This document shows positions 46,111 to 57,585 of a DNA stretch of 64,000 nt, one piece after another. Source of the DNA: Stemphylium vesicarium (Eukaryota > Ascomycota > Dothideomycetes > Pleosporales > Pleosporaceae); assembly GCA_004380135.1 (NCBI GenBank), contig QXCR01000045.1, positions 248,001 through 312,000 on the forward strand, written 5' to 3'. Positions within the stretch are counted from its first letter, which is position 1. The number at the start of each line of letters is the position of its first letter. Below the pieces are notes generated by a model. It saw only the letters and a program-made list of their open reading frames with translations. It searched no databases and was not told where the DNA came from. The position numbers and the translations under genes were made by a program.

Positions 46111-46529
46111 GGGAGGGCTTGAGGACTTGTTGTAGTCTTAGTCCTTTGGAATGATGCATTTTCAAAGCCCTGCATCGCTTCACGCTACATATGCGATCTT
46201 CATCATTCTTCCTTTGCAGCTTCTTTCCGTGTCGCAGTCGCATTAAACGACCACTGGGGCGATAAAACTGTTCAGTGAAGAGCTGCCACTCTTATCTGTG
46301 TTGCCTGGTGTTGATCATTGAAGGGAATCGAAGCAGACACTCGATTCCTAGTGAAATTACCACGTAGATTCCATTTACACAAGAGGGCCGTGAAGCAACG
46401 CAACACAGCCGCCAGCAGTGCCCGCGTCGCCCTTTTCCCCACGTTGCGCATAAAACCCAACGTCTCAGTACATCCCTGCCTCCTACAATTCCTCAACCAA
46501 ACATCAACTACCACCAGTCCCCCACAACA
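46111..46529. other. Intergenic region between the tandem GX3 genes
   Basis: This 419-bp gap should hold the terminator of the first gene and the promoter of the second. Nothing else is recognised. Confidence 0.4.
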
Positions 46530-47021
46530 ATGCATCGCGACTTCCAAAACATAATAAACGGCGCCTACCACGCCCTCCACTACGAATCCTCCTCCCCCTC
46601 CCCCTGGACATACCACTGGGAGAACTCGCACGTCGCAGGAACAGCGCAATACTGGCTTCCAGACCAAGCATCGCCCACCGGCGATATCCCGCGGAACCCT
46701 TACCCGGAGTACCGCGAAGCGTGCACACGCGGCCGTCAGTCTGGCGCCCATGTACCGGGCCTCTGGAGCGGACGCGTACACGGACTGCGTGATGGCTGGC
46801 ATGAAGGGTATCAGCAGGGTGCTTGGGAGGGTCCGGGGTTCCAGAGGGGGTTTGGACATGGCGGGTTTGACGGGGGGTGGGATGGGTATAGGGATGGATA
46901 TGATTATTATTATGATGGGCTTGATGATGATGTGCATGATGAGTATTACGGATATGGAGCACGTGGTGGGTATGGCGGGTTTGGTAGTGGTGGCTACGGA
47001 GGTTATGGAGGGTACCACTAG
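46530..47021 (+). CDS. GX3-repeat, Gly/Tyr/Asp-rich protein, second of a tandem pair
   Basis: This single exon encodes 163 residues. The N-terminal 65 residues include a WTYHWENSHVAGTAQYW segment. Glycine then recurs every fourth residue at 77-101 (seven times: GLWSGRVHGLRDGWHEGYQQG). After a two-residue shift it does so again at 103-123 (six times). An acidic, Tyr-rich piece (YDYYYDGLDDDVHDEYY) and a Gly/Tyr tail (GYGGFGSGGYGGYGGYH) follow. The order polar head, GX3 run, Asp-rich, GY-rich tail is the same as in the upstream neighbour, so the two are probably tandem duplicates that diverged widely. Here no intron interrupts the GX3 run, unlike the upstream gene. No known domain is recognised and the function is unknown. 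Confidence 0.72.
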   Translation: MHRDFQNIINGAYHALHYESSSPSPWTYHWENSHVAGTAQYWLPDQASPTGDIPRNPYPEYREACTRGRQSGAHVPGLWSGRVHGLRDGWHEGYQQGAWEGPGFQRGFGHGGFDGGWDGYRDGYDYYYDGLDDDVHDEYYGYGARGGYGGFGSGGYGGYGGYH

Positions 47022-49114
47022 TTTGTCGTGACTGCTTTCTTGACATTCGAGGTCTATGTAGGCAACATAAGGATATGGAGCAGAGAGATACTTTTGTGAA
47101 CAATAGGACAAATACTTGCAAAGCTTGATTAACGAGGCTTGATGGCGCCACTACTGAGGAGCAGGTGTGTAAGCAGTGGATAGTCGTGTAACCAGGGCGC
47201 AGTCGTGTTAATTGATGAGCTTAGACGCATACGCCACAATATGGCGTACTCCTTTCATAGACAAGTAAGCGTTCCGCGCCACTTGTCGCGCGAGAGGGTC
47301 TTATGTTGAAAAAGTCATCGTCAGCATCTTTGCGGACGTACTTATCTAAATTCAAGATTGCCATGAACGTATTAGGATCTCTCTGTTGCATAGAATTCCT
47401 AGTATGGCACAAAGCCTATTCGAACTTCGCTATAACATGGGAGACTGTGGCCATAGGCAGTTCGAAACGCCACTGGTGGGTTATAGGGGAGAAGAATAGG
47501 AGTAAGATAAAGACATCACAAGAGCCGGAGAGTATACCGCATTCTCGAAGGTCGCGAAAGTGGTGACGAGCAAGACTCAATCGACAATGTTTGGAGAAGT
47601 GCGTTGAGCTGTTAGTTGTTGGATTTGATTGCTTTCTGTTCCGCGGCGGTCTTAGCTCGCGTCCACCGATGGTCATATTGCATCCTTACATGTCCGGAAG
47701 ACACCCCAGGTACCGTAGATCAGACGAGTGCTATATTAAGGAGACTAACATAGGCTCCCCCGCGGACCGCTGACTGTTCAACCGAACAGGATGCTTGAGG
47801 GTGTGTGCCGTGGGCTCCGCGGGCTCATCGTCGTCGGCCGAACTCAGAGTTACCGATGCTTGTTGAGGTTGAACTCTAGCTCTTGCGACTGTGAAAAGCA
47901 ATGGCAACGCTGCCGCTCCACCTCAACAGGGTCAGTATTTACTTTTTGACAAACGAGATTAAGGGCGTTGGAAGATTTTCAGTCAACCGAGCGGAATATC
48001 GATTGCCGTCGATCATGCAATTTCGAAATCCCATGTTCAATTATCTTTAATGTATTCCGCCAGGCCGGGCGGATGGGCCCCGAGTGCACCACTATGTATG
48101 GCCCATGTCGTGCGACTACACAAAACGCGGTACCCGAGGTCGTAGCACGTGGCGTAGCAGCGAGCAGCATCGCACGTATGCGCTTAGTATGATCTGTCGA
48201 AAGATGTGACGGCCCAAGGCATCCATGTATTTTTATCACATGGTTAGCGTTCGGGCTGTGCGTTAGAAGCAAGCATGTGACTACCTTCCTTCTTCCAGGC
48301 CCCAGATGTAGCGTCGTTTGTTAATTTGCTTGCGCCATGGTGGTTATCGCGCCGTTATTGCGAATGGGCATGGCGTCGGGCGAAGTTGCCAGCATCGTGA
48401 TAAAAGGCCCTGTGACTCTTGGCCAGAGATAAGGGTGCGCATGCAAATGCAGTGCTGGTGACTTGCGTTGATAGCGAGTGTGGTTACGACGAGAAGAGTT
48501 CCGAAAGCAGGGGGAAGGCCCATGCCAAAGAAGGCGCTAGCGTGCACGTTCTGGGCTTAGAGGCTGACCATCAGGCGAGAAGGGTCCACGGGTCCTCGCA
48601 GCTTTCAATCCACGACAGTCATTCTCTGACCACATCGTGATTGTACAAATGCATGTTCTAGTCAGAAGCAAATGATCCTATGATGAGTATCCAATCTCGG
48701 GTTGATGAATCCTGTTTCTTTTCAGTCATGGCGACAATGTCATCCCAGACTCTCTGCTTACTTTTTTCACGTGGCTTCATCGATTCTTGACAAAAACACC
48801 CGACGCAGATGATGGCCACAAGACGAACACCCTTCAAGCCCCTTTTACCGAGACCGTAGATCTCGATCCCTCTGGGGAAGTACCACATGATGATCTGCAC
48901 TGCCCACAACAAGCCACAAATGTCCCTGCGTCGGCCTTTCGATCTGCCACACTCACGGGCTCGTAAGCTGGCGGTGTCAAATGAAACGCCCGGTTCTGAT
49001 ACCATACGTCAATGAAAATGGTGTAGCTGCAGGCAGTGTCTTCTCTGCCTGCTTTAAAGCCTGTGAGATGCCCATGGTTTGTGTTCATCAACTCGCAAGC
49101 TTCATCTTTTCATC
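47022..49114. other. Intergenic region of 2.1 kb with a diverged repeat
   Basis: It contains the second copy of the dispersed repeat seen near 22.5 kb. Minus-strand frames at 47221-47676 and 48658-49005 lack recognisable domains. The 3' end is the promoter of the multicopper oxidase gene. Confidence 0.4.
47173..47201 (+). repeat. Diverged dispersed repeat, copy 2
   Basis: It pairs with 22499-22527 at 24 of 29 positions, all differences being transitions. The 12-bp companion match lies at 47246-47257. Confidence 0.5.
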
Positions 49115-51126
49115 ATGTTTTCTTCCACAGTCACTCGTTCATCTGCTTTACTCAACTGCTTAATGCTAGGCACATATGCCGTTCCATTCGTTCATACCAC
49201 CGAAACAACACTCTTTCCTCGTCAGGACGATCTACTCCCTCCGAATGACAAGGCCGGGAAATGGGACAGTCCCGAGTACAAATGGATATTCGACTTTCCT
49301 TTATATATACCTCCAGTGAAGGAGCCGAAATAGTGAGACATCCATCGACTCAATAATGAATCGGGTTTAACAGCAAGCAGCACCTACAAGAATAATGTCA
49401 CGGGCGCTGTCATCGACTATTACGAAGTCGAAGTCAAGTCTGCCAAGAAACAGATATACCCTGATCTCCCAGCTACGGACCTGTACACATACGACGGGCA
49501 AGAGCCGGGTCCAACATTCAAGATGCGCAAGGGCCGAGAGGCTGTTGTCCGGTTCACCAACAATAGTCCGACAAACTCGTCGGTCCATGTCCATGGGCAG
49601 TACAACCGGGCTCCCTTTGACGGTTGGGCGGCCGACTATGCCCAGCCTGGTCAATACAAAGACTACTACTACCCAAATGCACAAGACGCACGAACTATCT
49701 GGTACCATGTTAGTTACCTCAGCGTATCTACTCGCAGGAATTCGTACTAATCTTCGATAGGACCATACCGAGTACGAGACCGGTGAGAATGTTTACATGG
49801 GTCTTCACGCCTTCTATCTCCTCTCAGACGAAAGAGAGCAACGGCTCGGTTTGCCTGATGGTGTTCACGACGTTCCGTTGGTCTTGGCATCGAAGCAATA
49901 TGCTGAAGACGGATCGCTCGTATACGACACAAACAACGACACTGGACTGTGGGGCGATGTGATTGAAGTGTAAGAAGACACATGATATTCTACAGACCCA
50001 TACTAATTTTTGCATAGGAATGGAACACCTTGGCCGTACTTCCGGGTCGAGCCTCGCAAGTACCGCTTCCGTGTACTCGATGGCGCTGTGAGCCGTTGTA
50101 TGTTGAACTAAGCAGTTCAGATCCGTGATCAGTGTGCTAATTGCTAGTTAGCTTTCGTGATATCCCTACAACAAGACGGAACCAACAAGACAATGGACTT
50201 CGACGTCATCGCTTCTGATGGTGGTATGTTCTTCTAGCCCACGCTCACCACCCCGCTAACCATTTCCCCAGGACTTTTCAACCATCCGGTACGAACAAGC
50301 GAATTCGCTATTGCTGAAGGCGAGCGTTACGAGATTGTCGTAGATTTCTCCAACTACAAGGGCAAGAACATCACGATGTTGAACAAGCGCGAAATGGCCG
50401 GTAACCTCGACTACGCCGCCACAGACAAGATTATGCGATTCGTCGTTCTGGACCCTCTCATCGACCTTGACGACGACACACCGTTGCCCAAAGACCTCAA
50501 CAACATTCCTCCTCCACCCAAGGCCGAAGTCACCAAGAACTTCACCTTCTCCCGCATCGACGGCGAATGGGTTATCAACGGAGTGGGCTGGGCCGACATC
50601 GAGAACCGCATCCTGACACGACCTACCTTGGGCCAAGACGAGATCTGGGAGCTGAGGCACGGCGGTGGAAACGCTTCGCATCCTGTCCACATCCATCTCG
50701 TCGACTTCCAGGTCCTCTCTCGTACCGGTGGAAGGAACGAAGTCATGCCATACGAGGCTGCAGGCATGAAGGACGTCGTTTGGATTGCGCCCGGTGAGGT
50801 CGTCCAGGTCGTTGCGAGATACGCCCCGTGGAAGGGAGTGTACATGTTCCATTGCCATAACCTTATTCATGAGGACCATGAGTAAGTCAACAAGCCCCTT
50901 CGTCACATTAGAAACATACATACTAACAACACATAGCATGCTTGTCGCTTTCAACGTTACGCAGCTCGAGAAGTGGGGATATGACAACACCACCATGTTC
51001 ATCGACCCGATGGAGCCTCAGTTCCGCCCCAAGGACATCGTCAACGCCGATTACACCGAGACCGCTATTCGCAAGAAGTTGGATTGGTTCTACCAGACAA
51101 ACGCCTATAACCAGACCGCCGCTTAA
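49115..51126 (+). CDS. Secreted multicopper oxidase, bilirubin-oxidase/laccase-like
   Basis: Seven exons are proposed: 49115-49332, 49381-49708, 49761-49969, 50018-50097, 50152-50223, 50272-50881 and 50937-51126, giving 568 residues. The enzyme couples oxidation of phenols or tetrapyrroles to four-electron reduction of oxygen to water. A signal peptide (residues 1 to about 27) is followed by a possible dibasic-type processing stretch (FPRQDD). The four copper motifs are visible: HVHG (His 142 and 144), HDH (182-184), HPVHIH (439-444) and HCHNLIHEDHDM (496-507). In the last, Cys 497, His 502 and Met 507 form the type 1 site with an axial methionine, as in bilirubin oxidases. The ATG at 49115 was chosen over an upstream start because it begins the hydrophobic signal. 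The exact acceptor of exon 2 could be three bases earlier. Confidence 0.92.
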
Positions 51127-53798
51127 GGATTTCCTCTCAGTACATATCTTCTCTTCTCAAGTACATGATTCTTTCCTTTCGCCCGATTGGGCCGGAGATG
51201 TTGTTTCGCTTTCTGCTTTCGCCCACTTGGACGGGGGTTTGATGGATTCATTTGTATAGACTTAATACCCATTTTCTACGGCTTCGAATTATTACTTGCT
51301 TGTTGACATTGATCCTGTGAATACTTTCTCGTTATCTATATGATTGTCATATTGGATTGTCTCTCATTCTAGACTCCTAGTTTCGAAATCTGCTTTCCTC
51401 TTCGCCTTCTTTTTAAAGGGGATGCAAGACAGCCTTCGACGATGAATCCTGCGCTTTTACGAGCCTTTGGCCGTCTTGAGTCTTACTCATAGCCTTTACC
51501 TTCTCCTTGTCGGGTATAGACTACTTCGAGGACCTTAATCCGAGGTGTGGCGGTGCTGATGAGTAATCACATGTCAACTCGTGCAATGAGATTGATGCGA
51601 GCGCGCTTGAAAGTGATGAAAAGTCTCAACATGGCACAATTCTCAAAAGTGTTCTAGACCACGGTCAAAAGTATAACAGTATACTCATCAGACGTCGATA
51701 CCGCGTCTCGCCCGTCATCCCTACCCTCGAGGAACAATAGGCGCAAACCACCTCCCCAAACATCACGCCATGTAACCTTACCTATTCATCTCTCAACGCC
51801 CTCAAAGCGCTCCGGCTGGGCGTCAAGAAGATTGGCCCATCGCGGGAAAGCCTAACCACAGGCCTCATTACGGTGCGACGACGCGCAAAGCCACATTTCG
51901 GGCGGGGAGGCGGCAAGACCGTTGAGAAATGAAGAGGATCGCGAGGGCCGGGGTTGCGGGACTTTTTTCCCCTTTGCCTTTCGCTCAGGGTCTCGCATCT
52001 AGCCAGCCTATCGTCCCCAGACTTGTTTCAATCCATAGATAAAGATGAAAGGTGGTTGGTAAGGCTATGTCCTCCACCGAAACGCCCCTCTTCCCGTTCT
52101 TCCACTTTCCTGGACCATGTCGACCAGGCTAACCCCAGATCACCGTCGAGGAACACACGACTCGCCGGGCCTAGGATCGCCTGCTCGGGGCAATTTGGCA
52201 AGTTACGAGGATTGTTTGTTCGCGGTCAGCAGCGGCCCCTTGTCGTTTTATAATAGGCGAGTCGCGAGGATAGTTTGAGGATAAGTCGCGTTTCGAAAGT
52301 TTCCGGAAGGTCCGACAGGAAAACAATGAACAACGACAAGAGGGTAATGCCAGCAACTTAGCTTAGCGCAAACGGCCGGCTAGGCAGCGAGCCATCCATC
52401 CGAGACATCAACGAAGAGAAGTCTTTGATAAGATTACAGAGGGTGGGATGTCATTGTCTGATGTTAACAACAAGTTAGCTTTCTGAGTAACAAGCCCCCC
52501 ACCTACCTCCAGCGACCTAGTGCAGCGGCTGCATTCATCATGGTGCTTTTCGGCCGGTATGAAATATGCCGTTACGGATGCGATGCGATGGGGAAGGCAT
52601 CCGCGACAAACCGCCGACAAGCACGTCGGTGGACAAAAGAGACCGATCCCGTGATCCGGCGCCAAAGGTAGTAGGAACACGGAATACGTCTTTCATCGCG
52701 ATTTCCCTATCAGGATCCACATAGCAGCGACGATGTCTGGACAGCGGTAGCCCACAGGCGGAGCCGCAGCAGATGTAGTAGTTAGTTGGTAGTTAGTATG
52801 TACAGCCTAGACAAGTGACACCGCCTACCCACATTAAAGCGTCGCGCCTAACAATCCTCAGCGGGCAGGTTGGGCCTAAGGGGCAGGTAGCAAGGCCACA
52901 TGAACTGCCTGATGCGCTTTTCCCGATGTCCCGTGTTGCGATACCACAGTAGACGGCATACGGTGCGGACCTATTTCCGTGCCACTTGATCTTATAAAGG
53001 TGGGCTTTTTGGTGGGGATAAATGTTGCCTGCTATGCCCACATACAACCGCCAACCCACAAATAACTTCCTTTGCACATCTACGATCGCGATCGTATGGA
53101 CCGAGAGAACGAGATACGGCGCATTTTTCGTGCTCCTCTCTCTCTCTCTCTCTCCACGCGTGGGTACGCTCGGCCGCCGCGAAACCTTTTTTTGCTTCTC
53201 TTCCCGCTTGTTGGTGGACCACTCTCATAATCGATGCGTTCACTGTGCAGTCGTAAGCGTTCCTTGCTAGCCACGAGGGAAAGTAGGCCATTGAGGCTCC
53301 TTTTCGGCCCGACTTGAGCTGGTTGATTCGTGCTTAAGCTTTGCGGCGTACATGGCCGAATGGACTCCACCGGTTAACGCGGCGGCGCTCAAGGTGATGG
53401 AGATCGAAATCGGTATTCGCCGCAGGTAGTGGTGGTGTCGTCGCATAGTCAGCTCTGATGGCGTTGGGTCGAAGGGGAGGTCGAACCGGAGGCTAGGGCC
53501 GCATCGACTTGCCTTCGTGTTGTGCGACAATGAGGGGTACCACGGATGTAGTCCTGTGCGCGTGAGTACACAGATTTTGCGACTAAAGCATGCCACGAGG
53601 GAGCATCAAAGTTTGTCTTGCTTTGTTTAGTATCATGAACGTGCCTTGTTGGTGATCTAGTTGAATCTATGATCTATGGCTACTGTCGCTCTTCTTCATC
53701 GTCCAAAAGCCAAATAAGGTACTTCCCATGCGCCAGTACGCCTATGCTATGCAGTACAAAGATTGAAAAATAATAACAAAGAGTGAAAGCTCGTCGAA
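51127..53798. other. Intergenic region of 2.7 kb between convergent genes
   Basis: No gene, RNA or transposon is recognised. A CT microsatellite lies at 53136-53154. Confidence 0.45.
53136..53154 (+). repeat. CT dinucleotide microsatellite
   Basis: About nine CT units lie in the gene-free gap. Confidence 0.8.
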
Positions 53799-55190
53799 CT
53801 ACTCCTCCATCACACCGGTCGCCATCATGCTCTCCTTCAGAGCCTTCTTGTACTCACGCTCCATACCATGCTTCACGGCGTCAAGAACAGTGTTTACTAT
53901 GGCCTTGGGCTCGAAGCGAGGCCTGGTGCCCTTTTGGTAGACACCAGTCTCGACGAGGATGGAATACCAGCTCGCATCTGGGTTTTGGTCGTTGTACTCG
54001 TTGGTACCCCTAATGTCCGACTCGGGTGTGTCGCCTACGAAGTAGACGGTGGAGGGAGCCGCATCGATGCCGTGGGTGTCTTTGCGCCATTCCTGGAGTA
54101 GGCGAGTGGCAAATTGGAAGGTACCGATCTGCGGCTTGCCGAACGCGGTGGTCTCGAGGTTGCGGCCAGTGACCGCCTTGAACATAGCCTCTAGAGAGAC
54201 GCGGAGAGCGCCCATACCAATGCGAGTGAGATCGTGCGAAGCGCTCCAGACCACGTCGTTGTGCGAGAAAAAGACGGGTGGGCCTTCGTCATAGTTCTCG
54301 GACCTGGTGCCAAGACGACCGTTCTTCGACATCAGGAGGTCCAGAATGATCTGCTGGTCCGAGGCCCAATCGCGCGAATCGGCGAAAACAAAGATGGCCT
54401 CGATCTCGACTTCTGCGAAGTTCCGAGCCCGCGAGTTGTTGTACTCTTCCTCTGTGAGCTTGCGGAATGGTGTAGTGTCTTGGTTGTCCTTGATGATGTC
54501 ACCAGGGGTTACGCTGAACTTTATGTTAGAGGTTGACAAGCGGTTACGTAGAAGGGATAAACTTACACATCCTTGAAGCCGTAGCCTTCAGCGACAATAC
54601 GGCACTTCTCACCTTCACCACCGACGACGAGAACAGTGCCGTACTTCTCGGCCATTTCCCTCATCGGGGTGTGTCCGCAGATGAATTGTCCGGGTGAAAC
54701 TTCTAGCTCCAGTTGCTTGCTGAGCTGGACGCAACGCTCGGCTTCAGTCTTACCGCCACCGTTTGTGACGAAAATGTATGGGACTTGAATACCGTACTCA
54801 TTTTCGCCGTTGAGCATCTTCATGGCTTCGATGGCTTCCGGAATTGGGCGTCCACCGCGGATGAGAACACCGTCAATGTCTGCATGTCGTTAGTAAATAG
54901 ATTGATTTATGGTTGTCTGATTTTCACGTACCAAAAGCGAAAGCATATTTGTCGGTGACTGAGGTTTCGGGAGGAGTGAGATCTGGCGAGCCTGGCGCTT
55001 CGAGATGGCGCCTAGCAGTCGCAAAGCCGTTGGCGATCTCTGCTTGTGGTTGTGATGGAGCCATAAGATGTTGTGGAGGGACGACGACAGTTGGGCCCAT
55101 CTGGATGTTCTCGCGGCTGGCTTCCGTTGATGAAAGGCGACGCACAAAGCGACTTCCCGCCTGAGGAACAGCAAGAGAAGGTGCAGACAT
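53799..55190 (-). CDS. HAD-superfamily hydrolase, subclass IIA (CECR5/HDHD5-like)
   Basis: Three minus-strand exons, 55190-54932, 54879-54567 and 54513-53799, give 428 residues. The N-terminus (APSLAVPQAGSRFVRRLSS) looks like a mitochondrial presequence. HAD motif I is DIDGV (in FAFDIDGVLIRGG), carrying the nucleophile Asp and the acid/base Asp. Motif II is FVTNGGG. The lysine motif probably lies in FGKPQIGTF, and motif IV is GDTPESDI. Segment lengths and the VVGGEGEKCR element fit the CECR5 group, whose substrate is not established. The first methionine in the frame is at 55190; the open frame continues upstream only with non-ATG codons. All introns are 52-53 nt with CTAAC branch sites. Confidence 0.88.
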
Positions 55191-57585
55191 GGTTGACTGT
55201 AGGGTTGGGAAACGATCTTCGAGGCACAAAGGTCGTAGCAAATATTCTCCTAATGCGAGTGGAGAGGTTTGTGGGCTGGTGAGTTTGAAAGATTGACAGC
55301 AGAGGAAGTTTGGTAGGCTTTATACTGCTCGAGCCCGACAAATAGGTCGATTCTCCAGGTAACCCCTCAAACAAGCGGAGAGAACAGTGGGTAAGTGGGT
55401 AAGTGGATATGTGGAGGTGGGTATATCGATTGATGGTTGGTTTGCGCAAAGATACCGAGTGTTTTATACCGAACACGCACGGTACGTCTGCGCTGCGCCC
55501 CAAACATCACTCCAGCGATGGCCTGCAACTCTAGCGGCACAGCACACTGCGCATGTACGTAGATTGACCAGACCCTGGACGATAGCTACTAGTTTAGGAT
55601 CTTGTTGGACTCAAATGCATGGATCGATGGCGTCACTCAGTCAGATCAAGCGCAAGGGACGCTCCAACACAATGAATTCGATAGCGGTAGAATAGGCCAG
55701 GCGTGGGCTTTGGACATGTGCGGCATGGTTCTCGATGCCCATTCGATAAGCATGCCGGTAATGTTGCAATAAGAGTGGGTATGCGGCCGAGGTTCAGGGC
55801 CGCCTGCATCACAGGCGGTCTTGGATCGAAGCCGTCCCATGCGGTAGACGGCCGCGGTTGGTGTTGTAGCTGTGGAACGGTGTTGCAGAGTTTTGAGGTG
55901 CTTTTGGCGCTATGATGTCACGGATGATTAGCTTGCATATCGCTACGCTGACTTGAAGCATCCATCTGCATCGGTCGGACGTGCCCGCGAATGAAGGCTC
56001 ACAAGGGACTCAGGGACTCAGGGCAGCCGCCTCTATGGATGGCCAGGTGTGAAGCTTAACACGAGTACGGATCAGCCGCTCCTCGTCTCCGGCGAGAACA
56101 AGCCGGTCTACGTTCTCGCCAAGCGCCGGGAGTTGGATGAGGCAACTTGAGGCTCAACCCTAGGCTATCTCGGCAGACATGCCAATCCCTTAGCCGCCTC
56201 GTCACCGTTGGAGATGTAGCAGTACCGGCACATGGAGAAGTTTGCCAACATCCACATGTCGCAATCGATTGCGTTTGCGATGTTATACCAAGAACCGTTC
56301 GCAACGCACTACACATGGCCTCTACGCGATCCGACGTGCTCTCGTCCGAGTGTAGGCGCGTGCATTTCTCCCCAGCTTACAGGTGTAGTGGGTCGTTAGT
56401 AGGATAAGTACCCACACCTACAGCTCGAGCATGTGACACTTGACGTAACTGTACATGAAGATACACCGTGTCCGTTGCTTTTGCAGTGTGGGTTGCGGCA
56501 GTACGTATGCGACCCATCTATGAAACCTGTCCAGACCACAACGACGATAGCGATGAGGCATTTTTGCGACACACAACAAAACCATGTCAGTCCTCGTAGC
56601 CAGACGAGCGAAAACTACGACTGTATTTGCTACCGATGGAGATATTGCGGTATATATCTGGGATGCAACACTATCACCCCGTCTGACTGCGAGACTGGAT
56701 CTAGCGGCCAGTAATGTTATCCGTAGCGCACATGGGCGTCTGAAGATGCCGGGGACCCGTCCAGGACCGGGAGCGACTCTACAACAAGTAATGATCCGAG
56801 GACGCCGCGATGAAGCCAGTGGAGAGTTTAGGGCGCCGCTGCCGCAACCAACGTTTTGAGTTTGGATACTAAAGAGACGGATCAAGGGCAGTTTCCACAG
56901 AGGATGCGGGGTGCAGTCTCGAGCTCAGGCTTCTCCACGTCTCCATTTCTCCACGCCTCCACACGTTCTTTTGTGTGGCTCCAGATTTGCAACCAGCGCA
57001 GAGCGCCAACGTTGGATGTATACATCTTGCAGACTCACCGCATATCCTGCTGCATTGGTCGAATCTCACTGGAGTGGCGCCATGCAACCCTAGAGACCCT
57101 GCTTCCGCACCCTCTCGCCATGAATGTAAAAGATTTACTCTGCCCACGGGGAAGCCGTCGCAGGGACTCGGTTCAGCTGCGGCGCTCCACTATTTTCGCG
57201 GAGAGACGAGACAGAAGCGCTCATCAGTTAGGGAAAGTGGATCCTTTCATATCTGTCTGCTTTGCTGTCGGCACAGCACATCCGAGAAACCGCTTGCAAG
57301 ACTTTAGGCATCCAGAAGGGATGGCGGAAAAGGAAGGGTATTTCGTCAATGCCAAGCGTGAAGTGAGAGTCGCATAGTAGAGGTGTGGGGTGGATTGTCG
57401 TGCGTGGGGATGGTGAAGGGGAGGGGGAGGAGGATGATTGACGAGGAAGGGCCACCATGCGTGCCGTGGACCCTAGGTGGGCAGGCGCGAGTAAGCCCGA
57501 AATCCACGCGTCGTTTTTCGATCGCTCTTCGCGACTGAGTTCTGCTGCCATCGCTCATATTCAGACCAGGCATTACATTGCAGCC
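55191..57585. other. Intergenic region of 2.4 kb between divergent genes
   Basis: Short plus-strand frames at 56433-57377 have no domain or splice support. A short tandem of AGTGGGTA-like units lies near 55386-55405. No gene is recognised. Confidence 0.4.

Noticed and set aside
46272..47111. 279-residue minus-strand open frame
   Set aside because: It is antisense to the second GX3 gene; the Gly/Tyr codon pattern on the plus strand keeps the antisense frame open by composition.
48658..49005. 115-residue minus-strand frame with a hydrophobic stretch
   Set aside because: No homologous motif is recognised and it lies in the likely promoter of the multicopper oxidase gene.
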